Position numbers and translations under genes: made by a program. A stretch of DNA of 64,000 nt from JALENY01 sp036310185 (lineage in GTDB: Bacteria > Bacillota > Clostridia > Lachnospirales > Lachnospiraceae), in the NCBI GenBank assembly GCA_036310185.1, contig JAXJSH010000070.1, forward strand, positions 1 through 64,000, in the 5' to 3' direction. Shown piece after piece: positions 1 through 7,985 of this stretch. The first letter of the stretch is position 1. The number at the start of each line of letters is the position of its first letter. A model generated the notes under the pieces. That model was not told the DNA's origin. It made no database searches and was given only the letters and a program-made list of their open reading frames with translations.

Positions 1-12
1 ACTATTTACCAA
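1..12 (-). CDS. 5' end of an unidentified gene leaving the window, probably an autoregulated repressor
   Basis: Only four codons are visible. Reading leftwards there is a GGAGG ribosome binding site at about 20-25, followed at a normal distance by a TTG codon (10-12) and an open frame to the edge. Upstream lies a near-consensus promoter covered by two identical palindromes. That arrangement is typical of TetR/AcrR-type regulators controlling themselves, but the protein itself is outside the window. The product is therefore inferred only from the control region. Confidence 0.3.
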
Positions 13-25
13 ATTGCTTCCTCCA

Positions 26-46
26 AAATAACCGATTCGGTTATTT
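26..46. promoter_or_regulatory. operator 1, perfect palindrome with core ATAACCGATTCGGTTAT
   Basis: A 21-bp perfect inverted repeat centred on position 36, between the -10 box and the ribosome binding site of the leftward gene. The core ACCGA-T-TCGGT recurs 33 bp away. The length and symmetry suit a TetR-family dimer. Confidence 0.65.
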
Positions 47-48
47 AT

Positions 49-77
49 AATATAGCACCAATAACCGATTCGGTCAA
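49..77 (-). promoter_or_regulatory. sigma-A promoter of the leftward gene
   Basis: On the minus strand a TTGACC -35 box (72-77) and a TATATT -10 box (49-54) are separated by exactly 17 bp. The -35 box lies inside the upstream palindrome and the second palindrome begins just downstream of the -10 box, so a repressor bound at both sites would block RNA polymerase. Confidence 0.7.
61..77. promoter_or_regulatory. operator 2, second copy of the ACCGATTCGGT palindrome
   Basis: Centred on position 69, 33 bp (about three helical turns) from operator 1. The inner 11 bp (64-74) are perfectly symmetric and the outer bases less so. It overlaps the -35 box of the leftward promoter. Confidence 0.6.
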
Positions 78-114
78 GAGATTAAAATTATCATTTGAAA
101 ATCAATAATCACCT

Positions 115-160
115 AAAAAGCCGCCTGTACGAGCATTCTCATGCCCGCACAGACGGCTTA
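115..160 (-). terminator. intrinsic terminator after the DUF6061-type gene
   Basis: Long imperfect hairpin (AAGCCG at 118-123 paired with CGGCTT at 154-159), followed on the minus strand by a run of T. It lies directly downstream of the gene at 176-421. Confidence 0.65.
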
Positions 161-175
161 CTTTATCTCTGGTAA

Positions 176-421
176 TCAGTCCAAAGGTTTATATTCTGTT
201 ACGGTTTTCAGATATGTTTCCGGGTCGCCGTTGAGAATCAAATCTGCATAGGCTACCGGGTCGTTGTAAATCAAATAGTCAAGCTCTGACCGCTGATACA
301 CATTGTCTGCAACCTCGTTCTCAACAGCGGTGCAGTCAATGGAAATCATGCTGCCATCCAAATACCGCAGTTCTACGCAAGCGGTATCTATATTGAACTC
401 ACAAGAAATAACCTTATCCAT
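176..421 (-). CDS. DUF6061-type small protein, probably of mobile-element origin
   Basis: An 81-residue acidic protein starting MDKVISCEFNIDTACVELRY and ending in TEYKPLD. The ATG at 421 is chosen because GGAGG lies five bases upstream (427-431); an upstream TTG in the same frame falls inside that ribosome binding site. I recognise the pattern as a family (DUF6061) common beside conjugative elements of Clostridia; no function is known to me. It has its own terminator and sits between the extended 3' end of rlmD and an operator-controlled promoter, which fits cargo at the end of an integrated element. No membrane segment or signal peptide is seen. Confidence 0.6.
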   Translation of the reverse strand: MDKVISCEFNIDTACVELRYLDGSMISIDCTAVENEVADNVYQRSELDYLIYNDPVAYADLILNGDPETYLKTVTEYKPLD

Positions 422-442
422 AAGAACCTCCAAAATACGGGA

Positions 443-2110
443 TTAAATCATCCCAAAATATTTCATTGCTTCTCGGATTGCGTTCTCTTTTTCGGGCGGA
501 CACTGAGGCTGTCTGGAATCCTCGGATTTAGCCAAGTTGTAATTTTTGCCGACATCAAGCCCACATTTTCTTTTCACCTGAGAGATATAAAGGCTTGATA
601 CTTTCAGTCCGGTATGTTCCAGCACATACTCCTTAATCTGAGCATAGGTTGCCTTATCTTGAAAATCAGACATATCCATATCTTCCAAAGAGAACTCAAC
701 CCGAACCTTTTTCGAGTCGATCTCACCCTTGGAAAGCAAGACAACCGTCTCCACATGCACCGTCTCACAAAACATATCAACACACGTCACTCGCTCCACC
801 CGATACCCATTCTCCAGAAACACCTTAATATCTCTCGCCAGACTGGTGGGCTTACACGAAATATACACCAGTCGCTCCACTCCGTAATCAATAATCCGCG
901 GCAGCGCTTTCGGATGAATCCCATCCCGGGGCGGATCCAGAATAATAAAATCCGGTTTCTCCGTTATCTCATCAATAACTTTCAACACGTCTCCCGCAAT
1001 AAATTCACAGTTGTTCAGGCCATTCAGTGCAGCATTTTCCTTCGCTGCTTCTACAGCCTCTTCCACGATTTCCACTCCGATGACTTTTTTTGCGACCGGT
1101 GCCACCATCTGGGCAATGGTTCCGGTACCGCTGTACAAGTCAAAAACAGTCATATCTTTTGTACTTCCAATATAGTCACGGGCTGTTCCGTAGAGCACTT
1201 CCGCACCGCGGGAATTGGTCTGGAAAAAGGAAAAGGGACTGATCTTGAATTTCAGGCCCAAAATGGTTTCATAAAAATAGTCCTGTCCCCAGATAATCGT
1301 CGTCTCATCACTTCGAACCACATCCGCCAGCGAATCGTTGCGGATATGTAAAAATCCTACGATTTTTCCTTCCAGTTCCAGATCAGCCAGACGCTGTCCA
1401 AGCACGGTCCAGTCGTGCTGCTGTTCCCCTGTGGTCACCAGATTCACCAGAATCTCCCCTGTGGTTTCCGCCCGGCGCACCAGCAGATGACGCAGAAAAC
1501 CGTCATGACGCATTTTATGATAATAAGTAAAGTTCTGTTCTTTGCAGTAATCCAGAACCGCTTTTACAATTTTATTAAAATCTTCGTGAACCAGTTTGCA
1601 GTCTGTTACGTTCATTACATCATAAGTGCTGCCTTTTTTGTGGAGACCCAATGCCAGCGGGCCGTCTTTGTACTCGTCGCCAAAAGAAAATTCCATCTTG
1701 TTTCGGTATCCGAACTCCTGGGGACTGCTTTTGATCCCGTCAAAAATGTAATCCGGATTTCCATCCGCATCCACCTGGCCGCCTTCTGCCAGTGCAGCCT
1801 CGATCAGTGCACGCACCTGCGTACTTTTCATATTCAGCTGGTCTTCGTAGGACATGGTCTGGTACATGCAGCCGCCGCAGGCTGGGAAAATGCTGCAGAC
1901 CGGCTCTCTTACTTCCAGCGGAGACTTTTCCAGCACTTCCAAAAGTCTGCCTTCCATGCGTCCGCTGCGCTTTTTATTTATGACAAACCGGACCTTCTGA
2001 CCCGGTATTCCATTTTTTACTGTGATTACGTGATCGTCAATACAAATTCTCCCCTTATTCGGAAAATCAACTTTCTGAATCACACCCTCCAAGATATCAC
2101 CTTTTTTCAT
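443..2110 (-). CDS. rlmD: 23S rRNA (uracil-C5)-methyltransferase RlmD/RumA with C-terminal extension
   Basis: S-adenosylmethionine-dependent RNA m5U methyltransferase of 555 residues. Order: TRAM RNA-binding domain (1-60), iron-sulfur cysteines C72, C78 and C81 with a fourth near the middle, Rossmann methyltransferase domain with a DLYSGTG SAM motif, DPPRDG, and the catalytic cysteine in ISCKPTSLARD near residue 430. The normal family ends at about residue 461 (HVETVVLLSK). Here 94 more residues follow (443-727), ending in EAMKYFGMI with a PPEKE motif. That module is known to me from clostridial rumA genes at sites of integrative elements, so the 3' end was probably rewritten by integration. 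The ribosome binding site is weak (AAGGAA, 12 bases before the ATG). Which uridine is modified cannot be told from the sequence. Confidence 0.93.
   Translation of the reverse strand: MKKGDILEGVIQKVDFPNKGRICIDDHVITVKNGIPGQKVRFVINKKRSGRMEGRLLEVLEKSPLEVREPVCSIFPACGGCMYQTMSYEDQLNMKSTQVRALIEAALAEGGQVDADGNPDYIFDGIKSSPQEFGYRNKMEFSFGDEYKDGPLALGLHKKGSTYDVMNVTDCKLVHEDFNKIVKAVLDYCKEQNFTYYHKMRHDGFLRHLLVRRAETTGEILVNLVTTGEQQHDWTVLGQRLADLELEGKIVGFLHIRNDSLADVVRSDETTIIWGQDYFYETILGLKFKISPFSFFQTNSRGAEVLYGTARDYIGSTKDMTVFDLYSGTGTIAQMVAPVAKKVIGVEIVEEAVEAAKENAALNGLNNCEFIAGDVLKVIDEITEKPDFIILDPPRDGIHPKALPRIIDYGVERLVYISCKPTSLARDIKVFLENGYRVERVTCVDMFCETVHVETVVLLSKGEIDSKKVRVEFSLEDMDMSDFQDKATYAQIKEYVLEHTGLKVSSLYISQVKRKCGLDVGKNYNLAKSEDSRQPQCPPEKENAIREAMKYFGMI
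738..757 (-). other. candidate attachment site core in rlmD
   Basis: The 20 bases encoding HVETVVL resemble the conserved 3' rum site (CACGTGGARTGYGTAGT-type) that I recall as the integration target of streptococcal ICEs. The codons after this point encode the extra 94-residue module, as expected if recombination here replaced the original gene end. The second junction is outside the window, so this is an inference. Confidence 0.4.
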
Positions 2111-2185
2111 CTCTGTATGCTATTCCTTTCACCTAAATTTCTCTTTTTTCCAGAAAACAAACATTCAATTTATGTCCACAGTGCC

Positions 2186-2210
2186 GGGGGTTCGAATCCC
2201 CCGCTCATTA
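2186..2210 (+). pseudogene. tRNA 3' fragment (T-arm and acceptor strand only)
   Basis: Positions 2186-2202 form a perfect tRNA T-arm: a five-pair GGGGG/CCCCC stem closing a canonical TTCGAAT loop. Seven bases of possible acceptor strand follow. No D-arm, anticodon arm or matching 5' acceptor strand (AATGAGC expected) is found upstream, and no CCA follows. It is read as a truncated tRNA, possibly a scar of a recombination event at a tRNA gene. Confidence 0.55.
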
Positions 2211-2345
2211 TTGTTATCTGCTCTCCCGGAAAAGCAGTTTCCATCCATTTTTCCAAAATACTTCCAACAATTTATTATGACAGCAGCCCCGGACAATCCT
2301 TATATTCTGCCTGTTTCGATTTTATATCATCTAACTTTATCTTCA

Positions 2346-2380
2346 AAAAAATAGCTCCGGTACTTCTTCCATACCGGAGC
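2346..2380 (-). terminator. intrinsic terminator of the small membrane protein gene
   Basis: GCTCCGGTA (2354-2362) pairs perfectly with TACCGGAGC (2372-2380). On the minus strand the stem is followed by a T-rich run (2346-2353). Confidence 0.85.
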
Positions 2381-2394
2381 CATTCATAACCTGC

Positions 2395-2634
2395 TTACTC
2401 TTCTACATCTTCGTCTTCGAAGTAGTCATCAAAATCCTCGTCAAAATCGTCTTCGAAATCTTCCAGATAATCAGGTGTAAAGAAACGATATACTGCATAA
2501 GCGATACCTGCAACTGCTGCTACGCAACCAATGATAGCCAGTACCCAAAGAACCACGTTCCTGCATTTCTTATTTTCTTTGGCTTCCTGTTTCTTTAACT
2601 GAGCTAATATTTCATCAAGCTTATTCATGTTCAT
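2395..2634 (-). CDS. small single-pass membrane protein with acidic tail
   Basis: A 79-residue protein I do not recognise by function. Residues 1-24 are charged and probably helical, residues 27-49 form one transmembrane segment (VVLWVLAIIGCVAAVAGIAY), and the last 25 residues are almost all Asp, Glu, Phe and Tyr. The acidic tail with regular aromatics could be a docking or cation-binding region. AGAGG lies about ten bases before the ATG. It has its own terminator and is followed upstream by pcrA on the same strand after a 95-bp gap. Similar short acidic-tailed proteins are common in Lachnospiraceae. Confidence 0.7.
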   Translation of the reverse strand: MNMNKLDEILAQLKKQEAKENKKCRNVVLWVLAIIGCVAAVAGIAYAVYRFFTPDYLEDFEDDFDEDFDDYFEDEDVEE

Positions 2635-2729
2635 ATTGCACCATCCTCTCTGTTGAATATAGTTATTATACCACTGTGTCTAATGTTTTACCATCCTTTT
2701 ATAAAACTTTTCCAACTTTAAACATTTTA

Positions 2730-4940
2730 TCAGACTTTCTTTAATTTTGCAAACGATGCAAACATTTTTTTCACACCTACCCGGTCAAAATCAACGGTCA
2801 CTTCGTAGTCCCGGCCGCCTTCGGTGATGTCTTTTACCGTACCGATTCCGAACTTCACGTGTTTGACGGTATCGCCCACGCCGTAGTCCAGCCCGTCGGC
2901 TTTTTTCACCGTAAACTGCTTCGGTTCAAAGGCTTTTGCACGAAATGCCTGCCGCATCTGTTCATAACTGCTGCCCAGGTTGATTTCCGGCGCTTTTTTC
3001 TCCGGAATAGGGCGTCCCATATCCACCAGTTCACGGGGAATTTCACGCACAAAACGTGATACTTTATTATATTGCGTTTCACCGCGAATCATTCTCATCT
3101 GTGCGCTGGAAAGTGTCAGATGTTTCATGGCCCTGGTGATTCCCACGTAACAGAGTCTGCGCTCCTCTTCCAATTCATCCCTGTCATCGGATGAGATGGT
3201 CATATAGCTTGGGAAAATGCCGTCTTCCATTCCTGCCAGATATACGTTGGGAAATTCAAGTCCCTTCGCACTGTGCAGTGTCATCAGAAGCACACGCTCA
3301 TCACTCTCATCTACTGTATCAATATCGGCGATCAACGCCACTTCCTCCAGAAAACCGTCGAGAGTCGGATGTTCGTTCTCTTCTTCATATGTGACGATTT
3401 TAGAATAAAGTTCATCTATGTTTTCGATCCGGGCCTTTGCTTCCTCGGTTTCTTCCAGTTCCAGATCTTTCACGTAGCCGGTTTCTTCCATAATATTGTT
3501 AAAAAGCTCACTGACTGAAACGTATTCCAGCTGGCTGCGCAGAGACTGAATAAAAGTCACAAAAGGCTTTACCTTCGCGGCACTTCTGCCCATTCCCGGC
3601 ACTTCCTCTGCGATTTTTGCCGCCTCGTAAAAACTGATGCCCATCTCGTCTGCATAATCCTGAATTTTGCTTATGCTGGCAGCACCGATGCCCCGTTTCG
3701 GCACATTGATGATTCGTTTTACCGCAATGTCATCCCGGGCATTGTCCACCGTTTTCAAATACGCCAGAATATCTTTAATCTCTTTTCTCGCGTAAAAGTT
3801 CACGCCGCCAACCAGTTTATACGGAATATTCGCCAGAAGAAATTTTTCTTCAAAAAGTCGTGACTGGGCATTGGTTCGATACAAAATAGCAAAATCTTTG
3901 TAACTGTTCTCCGCCCGGCGCACCTTATCCTGAATGTCGCCTGCAATAAACTCTGCCTCTTCGTAACCGTTCAAAAACTGACGGAACCGGATCAGCTCGC
4001 CTTCCTCATTATCTGTCCAGAGTCTTTTTTCTTTCCTGCCCTGATTGTTGCGGATCACTTCGTTGGCACAGTCCAGTATGTTCTGGGTGGAACGATAGTT
4101 CTGCTCCAGCTTGATCACTTTTGCATCCGGGAACACCTGCTCAAATCCCAGAATATTCCCAATGTTGGCTCCGCGGAACTTGTAGATGGACTGGTCATCA
4201 TCACCGACCACACACAGATTCCGGTATTTTCCTGCCAGAAGACTGACAAACTGAAACTGAATCGTGTTCGTATCCTGATACTCATCCACCATAATATAGC
4301 GAAACCGTTCCTGATAGGAATCCAGAACTTCCGGACAGGATTTAAACAATTCCACTGTTTTTACCAGCAGGTCGTCAAAATCCAGTGCATTGTTTTTCTT
4401 CAGCTGATTCTGGTATTCCGTGTAAACTTCTGCTACTTTCTGCAGTTTATAGTCTCCCATCGCATTTAAGCGATACTCATCCGGGCCGACTCCTTCATCT
4501 TTTGCTCTGGAAATGGAACTTAAAAGCGCACGCTCCTTCGTAACCTTTGTATCCACTTCCAGACGTTTGCAGATATCTTTCATTAACGTTTTCTGGTCAT
4601 CGGTGTCGTAAATGCTGAAATTATTTTCATATCCGATCCGATCAATATATCTTCTTAAAATACGCACACAGCTGGAATGAAATGTGGACACCCATACACT
4701 TTCGGAGCCCATTCCGACAATCTTATCCACACGTTCGCGCATTTCTTCCGCAGCTTTGTTGGTAAACGTGATCGCCATGATATTCCACGGATTCACACCC
4801 TGTTCCTTAATCAGATATGCGATTCGATGTGTCAGAACCCTTGTCTTTCCGCTGCCGGCACCGGCCAGAATCAAAAGCGGCCCATCTGTATGTAAAACAG
4901 CTTCCTGCTGCTGCGGGTTTAATCCCTGATAAATTTCCAT
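2730..4940 (-). CDS. pcrA: ATP-dependent DNA helicase PcrA/UvrD (superfamily 1A)
   Basis: A 3'-5' DNA helicase for nucleotide excision repair and removal of RecA or RNA polymerase from DNA. The 736-residue length is usual. Visible motifs: Q motif (Q10-Q12), Walker A AGAGSGKT (26-33), DEYQD Walker B near 225, LEQNYRST motif IV, TLHSAKGLEF motif V and VGITRA motif VI. The C-terminal VKHVKFGIGTV segment is the tudor-like RNA polymerase-binding domain of PcrA. The ATG at 4940 starts the conserved MEIYQGLNPQQ N-terminus; an in-frame TTG at 4973 has no clear ribosome binding site. It stands alone, divergent from the DUF1836 gene. Confidence 0.95.
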   Translation of the reverse strand: MEIYQGLNPQQQEAVLHTDGPLLILAGAGSGKTRVLTHRIAYLIKEQGVNPWNIMAITFTNKAAEEMRERVDKIVGMGSESVWVSTFHSSCVRILRRYIDRIGYENNFSIYDTDDQKTLMKDICKRLEVDTKVTKERALLSSISRAKDEGVGPDEYRLNAMGDYKLQKVAEVYTEYQNQLKKNNALDFDDLLVKTVELFKSCPEVLDSYQERFRYIMVDEYQDTNTIQFQFVSLLAGKYRNLCVVGDDDQSIYKFRGANIGNILGFEQVFPDAKVIKLEQNYRSTQNILDCANEVIRNNQGRKEKRLWTDNEEGELIRFRQFLNGYEEAEFIAGDIQDKVRRAENSYKDFAILYRTNAQSRLFEEKFLLANIPYKLVGGVNFYARKEIKDILAYLKTVDNARDDIAVKRIINVPKRGIGAASISKIQDYADEMGISFYEAAKIAEEVPGMGRSAAKVKPFVTFIQSLRSQLEYVSVSELFNNIMEETGYVKDLELEETEEAKARIENIDELYSKIVTYEEENEHPTLDGFLEEVALIADIDTVDESDERVLLMTLHSAKGLEFPNVYLAGMEDGIFPSYMTISSDDRDELEEERRLCYVGITRAMKHLTLSSAQMRMIRGETQYNKVSRFVREIPRELVDMGRPIPEKKAPEINLGSSYEQMRQAFRAKAFEPKQFTVKKADGLDYGVGDTVKHVKFGIGTVKDITEGGRDYEVTVDFDRVGVKKMFASFAKLKKV

Positions 4941-5128
4941 AAATAAATTTCCATGACAGATTGAAAAATGCAAATTTCAGCTCTGCATTTTTTCAAACAG
5001 CCACGCACTCCTTTCTCGCACATTAATGGCATTATACCAAAAAAAAAGGACCAGGGACAGCCCTATTTTCCCATCTCCAAATTTTCACACAAAACTCCTT
5101 TTTCTCCCATACTTTTTAAACTTTTTTC

Positions 5129-5157
5129 TTTACAAGTGGTTTTAAAAACTATATACT
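5129..5157 (+). promoter_or_regulatory. promoter of the DUF1836 gene
   Basis: TTTACA (5129-5134) and TATACT (5152-5157) with a 17-bp spacer, ending 20 bp before the start codon. Confidence 0.7.
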
Positions 5158-5177
5158 GTATTTCAGAGGTGTAGACT

Positions 5178-5810
5178 ATGACAATAGATTCCAAAAATAT
5201 ACTGAAAAGCATCCTGGACAGCATGTCCCGAATTGATTATATCAAACCGGAGGATATCCCCAATATTCCTCTTTATATGGATCAGGTAACCACATTCATG
5301 GATTCTCAGCTTGCATCTTCCAAACGCTATGAAGACGATAAGATTCTGACGAAGACCATGATTAATAATTATGCAAAAAACAGTCTGATTCCGCCGCCTG
5401 TCAAGAAAAAATATTCCAAAGAGCACCTGCTCATGCTGATTTTTGTCTACTATTTCAAGAGCATTCTTTCCATCAGCGACATTCAGACCCTGCTGAAACC
5501 GCTCAACGAAAAGTATTTTTCCGGCACTGAAAAGCTGAATCTGACCGATCTGTACGAAGAGGTATTCAGCCTGGAAAAAGGACAGGTGGATCACATGGTA
5601 AAAGATATCATCCGCCAGTATGATATTGCAGAAAAAACCTTTCAGGGAGTTCCGCAGGAGGATGCTGAATTCCTGCATCAGTTTTCCTTTATCTGCATGC
5701 TGAGTGTAGATGTTTATGTAAAAAAGCAGATTATTGAAAAACTGATCGACCAGATGGCTGCAAAGGCAGAACCGGAACCTCACGACAAAAAAGAGAAAAA
5801 AGAAAAATAA
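5178..5810 (+). CDS. DUF1836 domain protein
   Basis: A 210-residue soluble protein matching the DUF1836 family of Firmicutes in length and pattern: an N-terminal segment ending in NNYAKNSLIPPPVKKKYSKEH, followed by an all-helical domain. The N-terminal half has the look of a MerR-like winged helix-turn-helix (Y-TKTMINNYAK, then a K-rich turn), so DNA binding is plausible, but this is inference. The C-terminus is a Lys/Glu-rich tail (about 195-210). GAGGTG lies six bases before the ATG, a consensus promoter precedes it and a terminator follows, so it is a single-gene unit. Confidence 0.8.
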   Translation: MTIDSKNILKSILDSMSRIDYIKPEDIPNIPLYMDQVTTFMDSQLASSKRYEDDKILTKTMINNYAKNSLIPPPVKKKYSKEHLLMLIFVYYFKSILSISDIQTLLKPLNEKYFSGTEKLNLTDLYEEVFSLEKGQVDHMVKDIIRQYDIAEKTFQGVPQEDAEFLHQFSFICMLSVDVYVKKQIIEKLIDQMAAKAEPEPHDKKEKKEK

Positions 5811-5841
5811 AATTCTTCTCTTTCATAAAATCAAAAAATAT

Positions 5842-5875
5842 ACGCGTGGACATTTCAGTTTGTCCACGCGTTTTT
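5842..5875 (+). terminator. intrinsic terminator after the DUF1836 gene
   Basis: ACGCGTGGACA (5842-5852) pairs perfectly with TGTCCACGCGT (5861-5871), followed by TTTTT. Confidence 0.9.
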
Positions 5876-5964
5876 CATACAAATTTCTTTTGATCCATCT
5901 TTATTCTGTTTTGCATTTGCTGCTTTTTCATATTCTGTATTTCACATATTTATATTCGTGTCTC

Positions 5965-6258
5965 TTATTTCTTTTTTTCCATTCGTTCAAATACCATGGA
6001 ATAACCGTCGTTGCCATAATTCAAAGAACGGTTCACACGGCTGATGGTCGCAGTAGATGCACCCGTTTTTTCAGAGATATCAAGATATGTTTTCTTTTCA
6101 CAGAGCATCTCTGCAACTTCAAAACGCTGAGAGAGAGATAAAATCTCATTAATGGTGCAGACATCTTCAAAAAACGTGTAACACTCTTCTTTATCTTTCA
6201 GACACAAAATAGCTTCAAATAAACGATCTACCGCTTCTGTACGGATCTTCTTGTTCAT
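5965..6258 (-). CDS. YerC/YecD family TrpR-like DNA-binding protein
   Basis: A 97-residue protein of the TrpR-like YerC/YecD family. The central region has the helix-turn-helix of the Trp repressor superfamily (LSLSQRFEVAEMLCEKKTYL, then EKTGASTATISRVNRSLNYG). The C-terminus ends at the family's YSMVFERM segment. The start at 6258 follows AAGGAGG at ideal spacing; the frame stays open upstream without another ribosome binding site. Targets in this group are not known to me. Its promoter (6336-6364) sits in an AT-rich stretch with two ACTTTAAA repeats that could be an operator. Confidence 0.88.
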   Translation of the reverse strand: MNKKIRTEAVDRLFEAILCLKDKEECYTFFEDVCTINEILSLSQRFEVAEMLCEKKTYLDISEKTGASTATISRVNRSLNYGNDGYSMVFERMEKKK

Positions 6259-6335
6259 GTTTCCTCCTTGTTTGCGCATACAACTTCCATTTTGAACACA
6301 TACCCTCGCAGGCGTGTGCCCGCCACTTACAGTCC

Positions 6336-6364
6336 AGTTTACCACAGTAAAACTTTAAAGTAAA
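6336..6364 (-). promoter_or_regulatory. promoter of the YerC-family gene
   Basis: On the minus strand TTTACT (6359-6364), 17-bp spacer, TAAACT (6336-6341). Two direct ACTTTAAA repeats around the -35 region may be a regulator site. Confidence 0.55.
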
Positions 6365-6435
6365 GAAATTTTAAAGTATTTTATACTATATTTACAAATA
6401 CAGGAAATCCATTGACCGTACGTTTCCTTTGAAAT

Positions 6436-7152
6436 TTATTTGAAACGGTGAAGATATTTTTTCAGTTCTGCCACAGAACGGTTCACGACCAGTTCCTCCG
6501 GAAATCCAATCTCTTCCAGCAGGCCATATGCCTCTTCATGTCTTCCCACCAGCTGATCCACATGGGAATCGCTGTTGACAACAACCGGTACCTGATATTC
6601 TTTGCAGTAATTCAGCATGGTTATATAATTTTCACGGCCGTGCTCCCGATTGCACCTCGGGTCCAGTGAATTGTTATTGACTTCAAGCAGTTTTCCGGTC
6701 TCTTTTGCGCCTTCCACCAGGGCTTTATAGTCCACCGGGAAGCGTGCGTCATCCGGATGTCCGATTATGTCAACCATCGGATTTTTCATCACATTTAAAT
6801 ACGCCCTTGTATTTTCTTCTATTGTGCCGGATTTTAAGCATGGTACATGCATACTTGCAATGGCAATATCCATCTGGGACAAGGTCTTCTCTCCCATATC
6901 GATGGTCCCGTCAAAATCGATAATATTCAGTTCAACGCCCAGCAGCAGATCGATGCCCTCCATACGGCGGTCCACCATCTTCAGATTCTGAAAATAAAAC
7001 GCCCCGCAGGTCCAGGGCATGGTTTTGGCATGCTCTGTAATTCCAAGCAGCTCAAGTCCCTTTTCTTTTGCCGCGCGCGCCATCTCACGCATGGATGAAT
7101 ATGCATGTCCGCTGGCAATGGTATGTGTGTGTACATCCAAAACGTATTTCAT
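6436..7152 (-). CDS. PHP-domain phosphatase, YcdX-like
   Basis: A 238-residue metal-dependent phosphoesterase of the PHP superfamily. Metal ligands are visible in the expected order: HTHT at 8-11, H16, GITEH near 40, the GVELN glutamate near 95, the SMH histidine, GHPDD and the final NSDSH. This set matches the trinuclear-zinc YcdX group rather than polymerase PHP domains. Its physiological substrate is unknown. A GGAGGAAAG ribosome binding site precedes the ATG. It is monocistronic or follows rubrerythrin on the same strand; the 130-bp gap between them holds a solo repeat end (7201-7233). Confidence 0.88.
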   Translation of the reverse strand: MKYVLDVHTHTIASGHAYSSMREMARAAKEKGLELLGITEHAKTMPWTCGAFYFQNLKMVDRRMEGIDLLLGVELNIIDFDGTIDMGEKTLSQMDIAIASMHVPCLKSGTIEENTRAYLNVMKNPMVDIIGHPDDARFPVDYKALVEGAKETGKLLEVNNNSLDPRCNREHGRENYITMLNYCKEYQVPVVVNSDSHVDQLVGRHEEAYGLLEEIGFPEELVVNRSVAELKKYLHRFK

Positions 7153-7200
7153 AGTCTTTCCTCCATGACTGCAATACAGATTTTTTATCCTTTTTATTTT

Positions 7201-7233
7201 TTGATACCAGGGTCAAAAGGTCATTTTTTTCAT
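7201..7233 (-). repeat. solo end of the GATAYYRGGGTCAAAAGGT repeat family
   Basis: The sequence GATACCAGGGTCAAAAGGT (7203-7221) is identical in its core to the terminal repeat of the elements at 41532, 46640 and 55307. The rest of the element is missing or too diverged to recognise. Confidence 0.6.
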
Positions 7234-7282
7234 AATAACACACTTTTCCTGTTATTGCCAGCGCGCTTTCGGATGCGCATTT

Positions 7283-7876
7283 TTACATAAACGGACTCTG
7301 TTCCATTCGAATAAAATACCCCTGCTCATGCTGACAGACTGGACACACACCCGGAGCCTGATCCACCTCATGCACAAAACCGCAGTTCAAACACAGCCAG
7401 TGGCGTTTCCGGTCTGATTTGTGAAGTTTTTCTTCCTCCACCCATCCGGCAAACCGTTCAAACCGTTCTCCATGTGTTTTCTCTATTCTGGCAATCATAT
7501 AAAAAGTGGATGCCACATGCATGAACCCTTCTTCTTTTGCCTTATCACCAAAAGCCTGATAAACCGAGTCCGCTTCCTCATACTCGTTATGGCTGGCCAT
7601 CTTAAGCAGCTGACTCAGATCATCTGTTATGTCAACCGGATATCCGCCGTCTACGGAAATAGTCTCTCCTGCCAGTTCTTTTAAATGTTTATAAAACACC
7701 TCTGCGTGTTCTTTTTCCTGATTGGCTGTATATTCAAAAAGCTGCGCAATGACTTCCTCATTCTGCATTCTTGCCTGTGCCGCCGCAAAGGTATAGCGGT
7801 TTCTGGCCTGACTTTCACCGGCAAATGCCCGCATCAGATTATCTTTTGTCTCGCTGTTCTTAAATTCAACTGCCAT
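7283..7876 (-). CDS. rbr: rubrerythrin
   Basis: Non-heme diiron peroxidase that reduces hydrogen peroxide in anaerobes using electrons from rubredoxin or NADH oxidoreductases. The 197 residues comprise a ferritin-like four-helix domain (1-145; iron ligands in GESQARNRY, EKEHAE, EEADS and ARIEKTHGERF) and a C-terminal rubredoxin domain with two CxxC pairs (WLCLNCGF and GVCPVCQH). The start follows AAGGAG. A 14-bp perfect palindrome lies 60 bp upstream, in the divergent region shared with the radical SAM gene, and may be a peroxide- or metal-sensing operator. Cytoplasmic. Confidence 0.95.
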   Translation of the reverse strand: MAVEFKNSETKDNLMRAFAGESQARNRYTFAAAQARMQNEEVIAQLFEYTANQEKEHAEVFYKHLKELAGETISVDGGYPVDITDDLSQLLKMASHNEYEEADSVYQAFGDKAKEEGFMHVASTFYMIARIEKTHGERFERFAGWVEEEKLHKSDRKRHWLCLNCGFVHEVDQAPGVCPVCQHEQGYFIRMEQSPFM

Positions 7877-7935
7877 AACAATCGCTCCTTTTTCCTGTCT
7901 TTTTACACATTTTAAGTTAGTCCAGTAACAGTATG

Positions 7936-7949
7936 TACCATATATGGTA
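7936..7949. promoter_or_regulatory. 14-bp palindrome between divergent rbr and radical SAM genes
   Basis: TACCATATATGGTA is perfectly symmetric. An 8-bp inverted repeat (AGTCCAGT at 7919-7926, ACTGGACT at 7990-7997) also flanks it. The regulator is unknown and I cannot match it to a Fur or PerR box. Confidence 0.4.
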
Positions 7950-7985
7950 AAATATTCACGTGGGAATTTTTCTGATTTTCTTCCC

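Noticed and set aside
614..2389. Long open frames on the plus strand opposite rlmD (245 and 324 codons)
   Set aside because: They mirror the rlmD reading frame, have no ribosome binding site or family resemblance, and run across the tRNA fragment.
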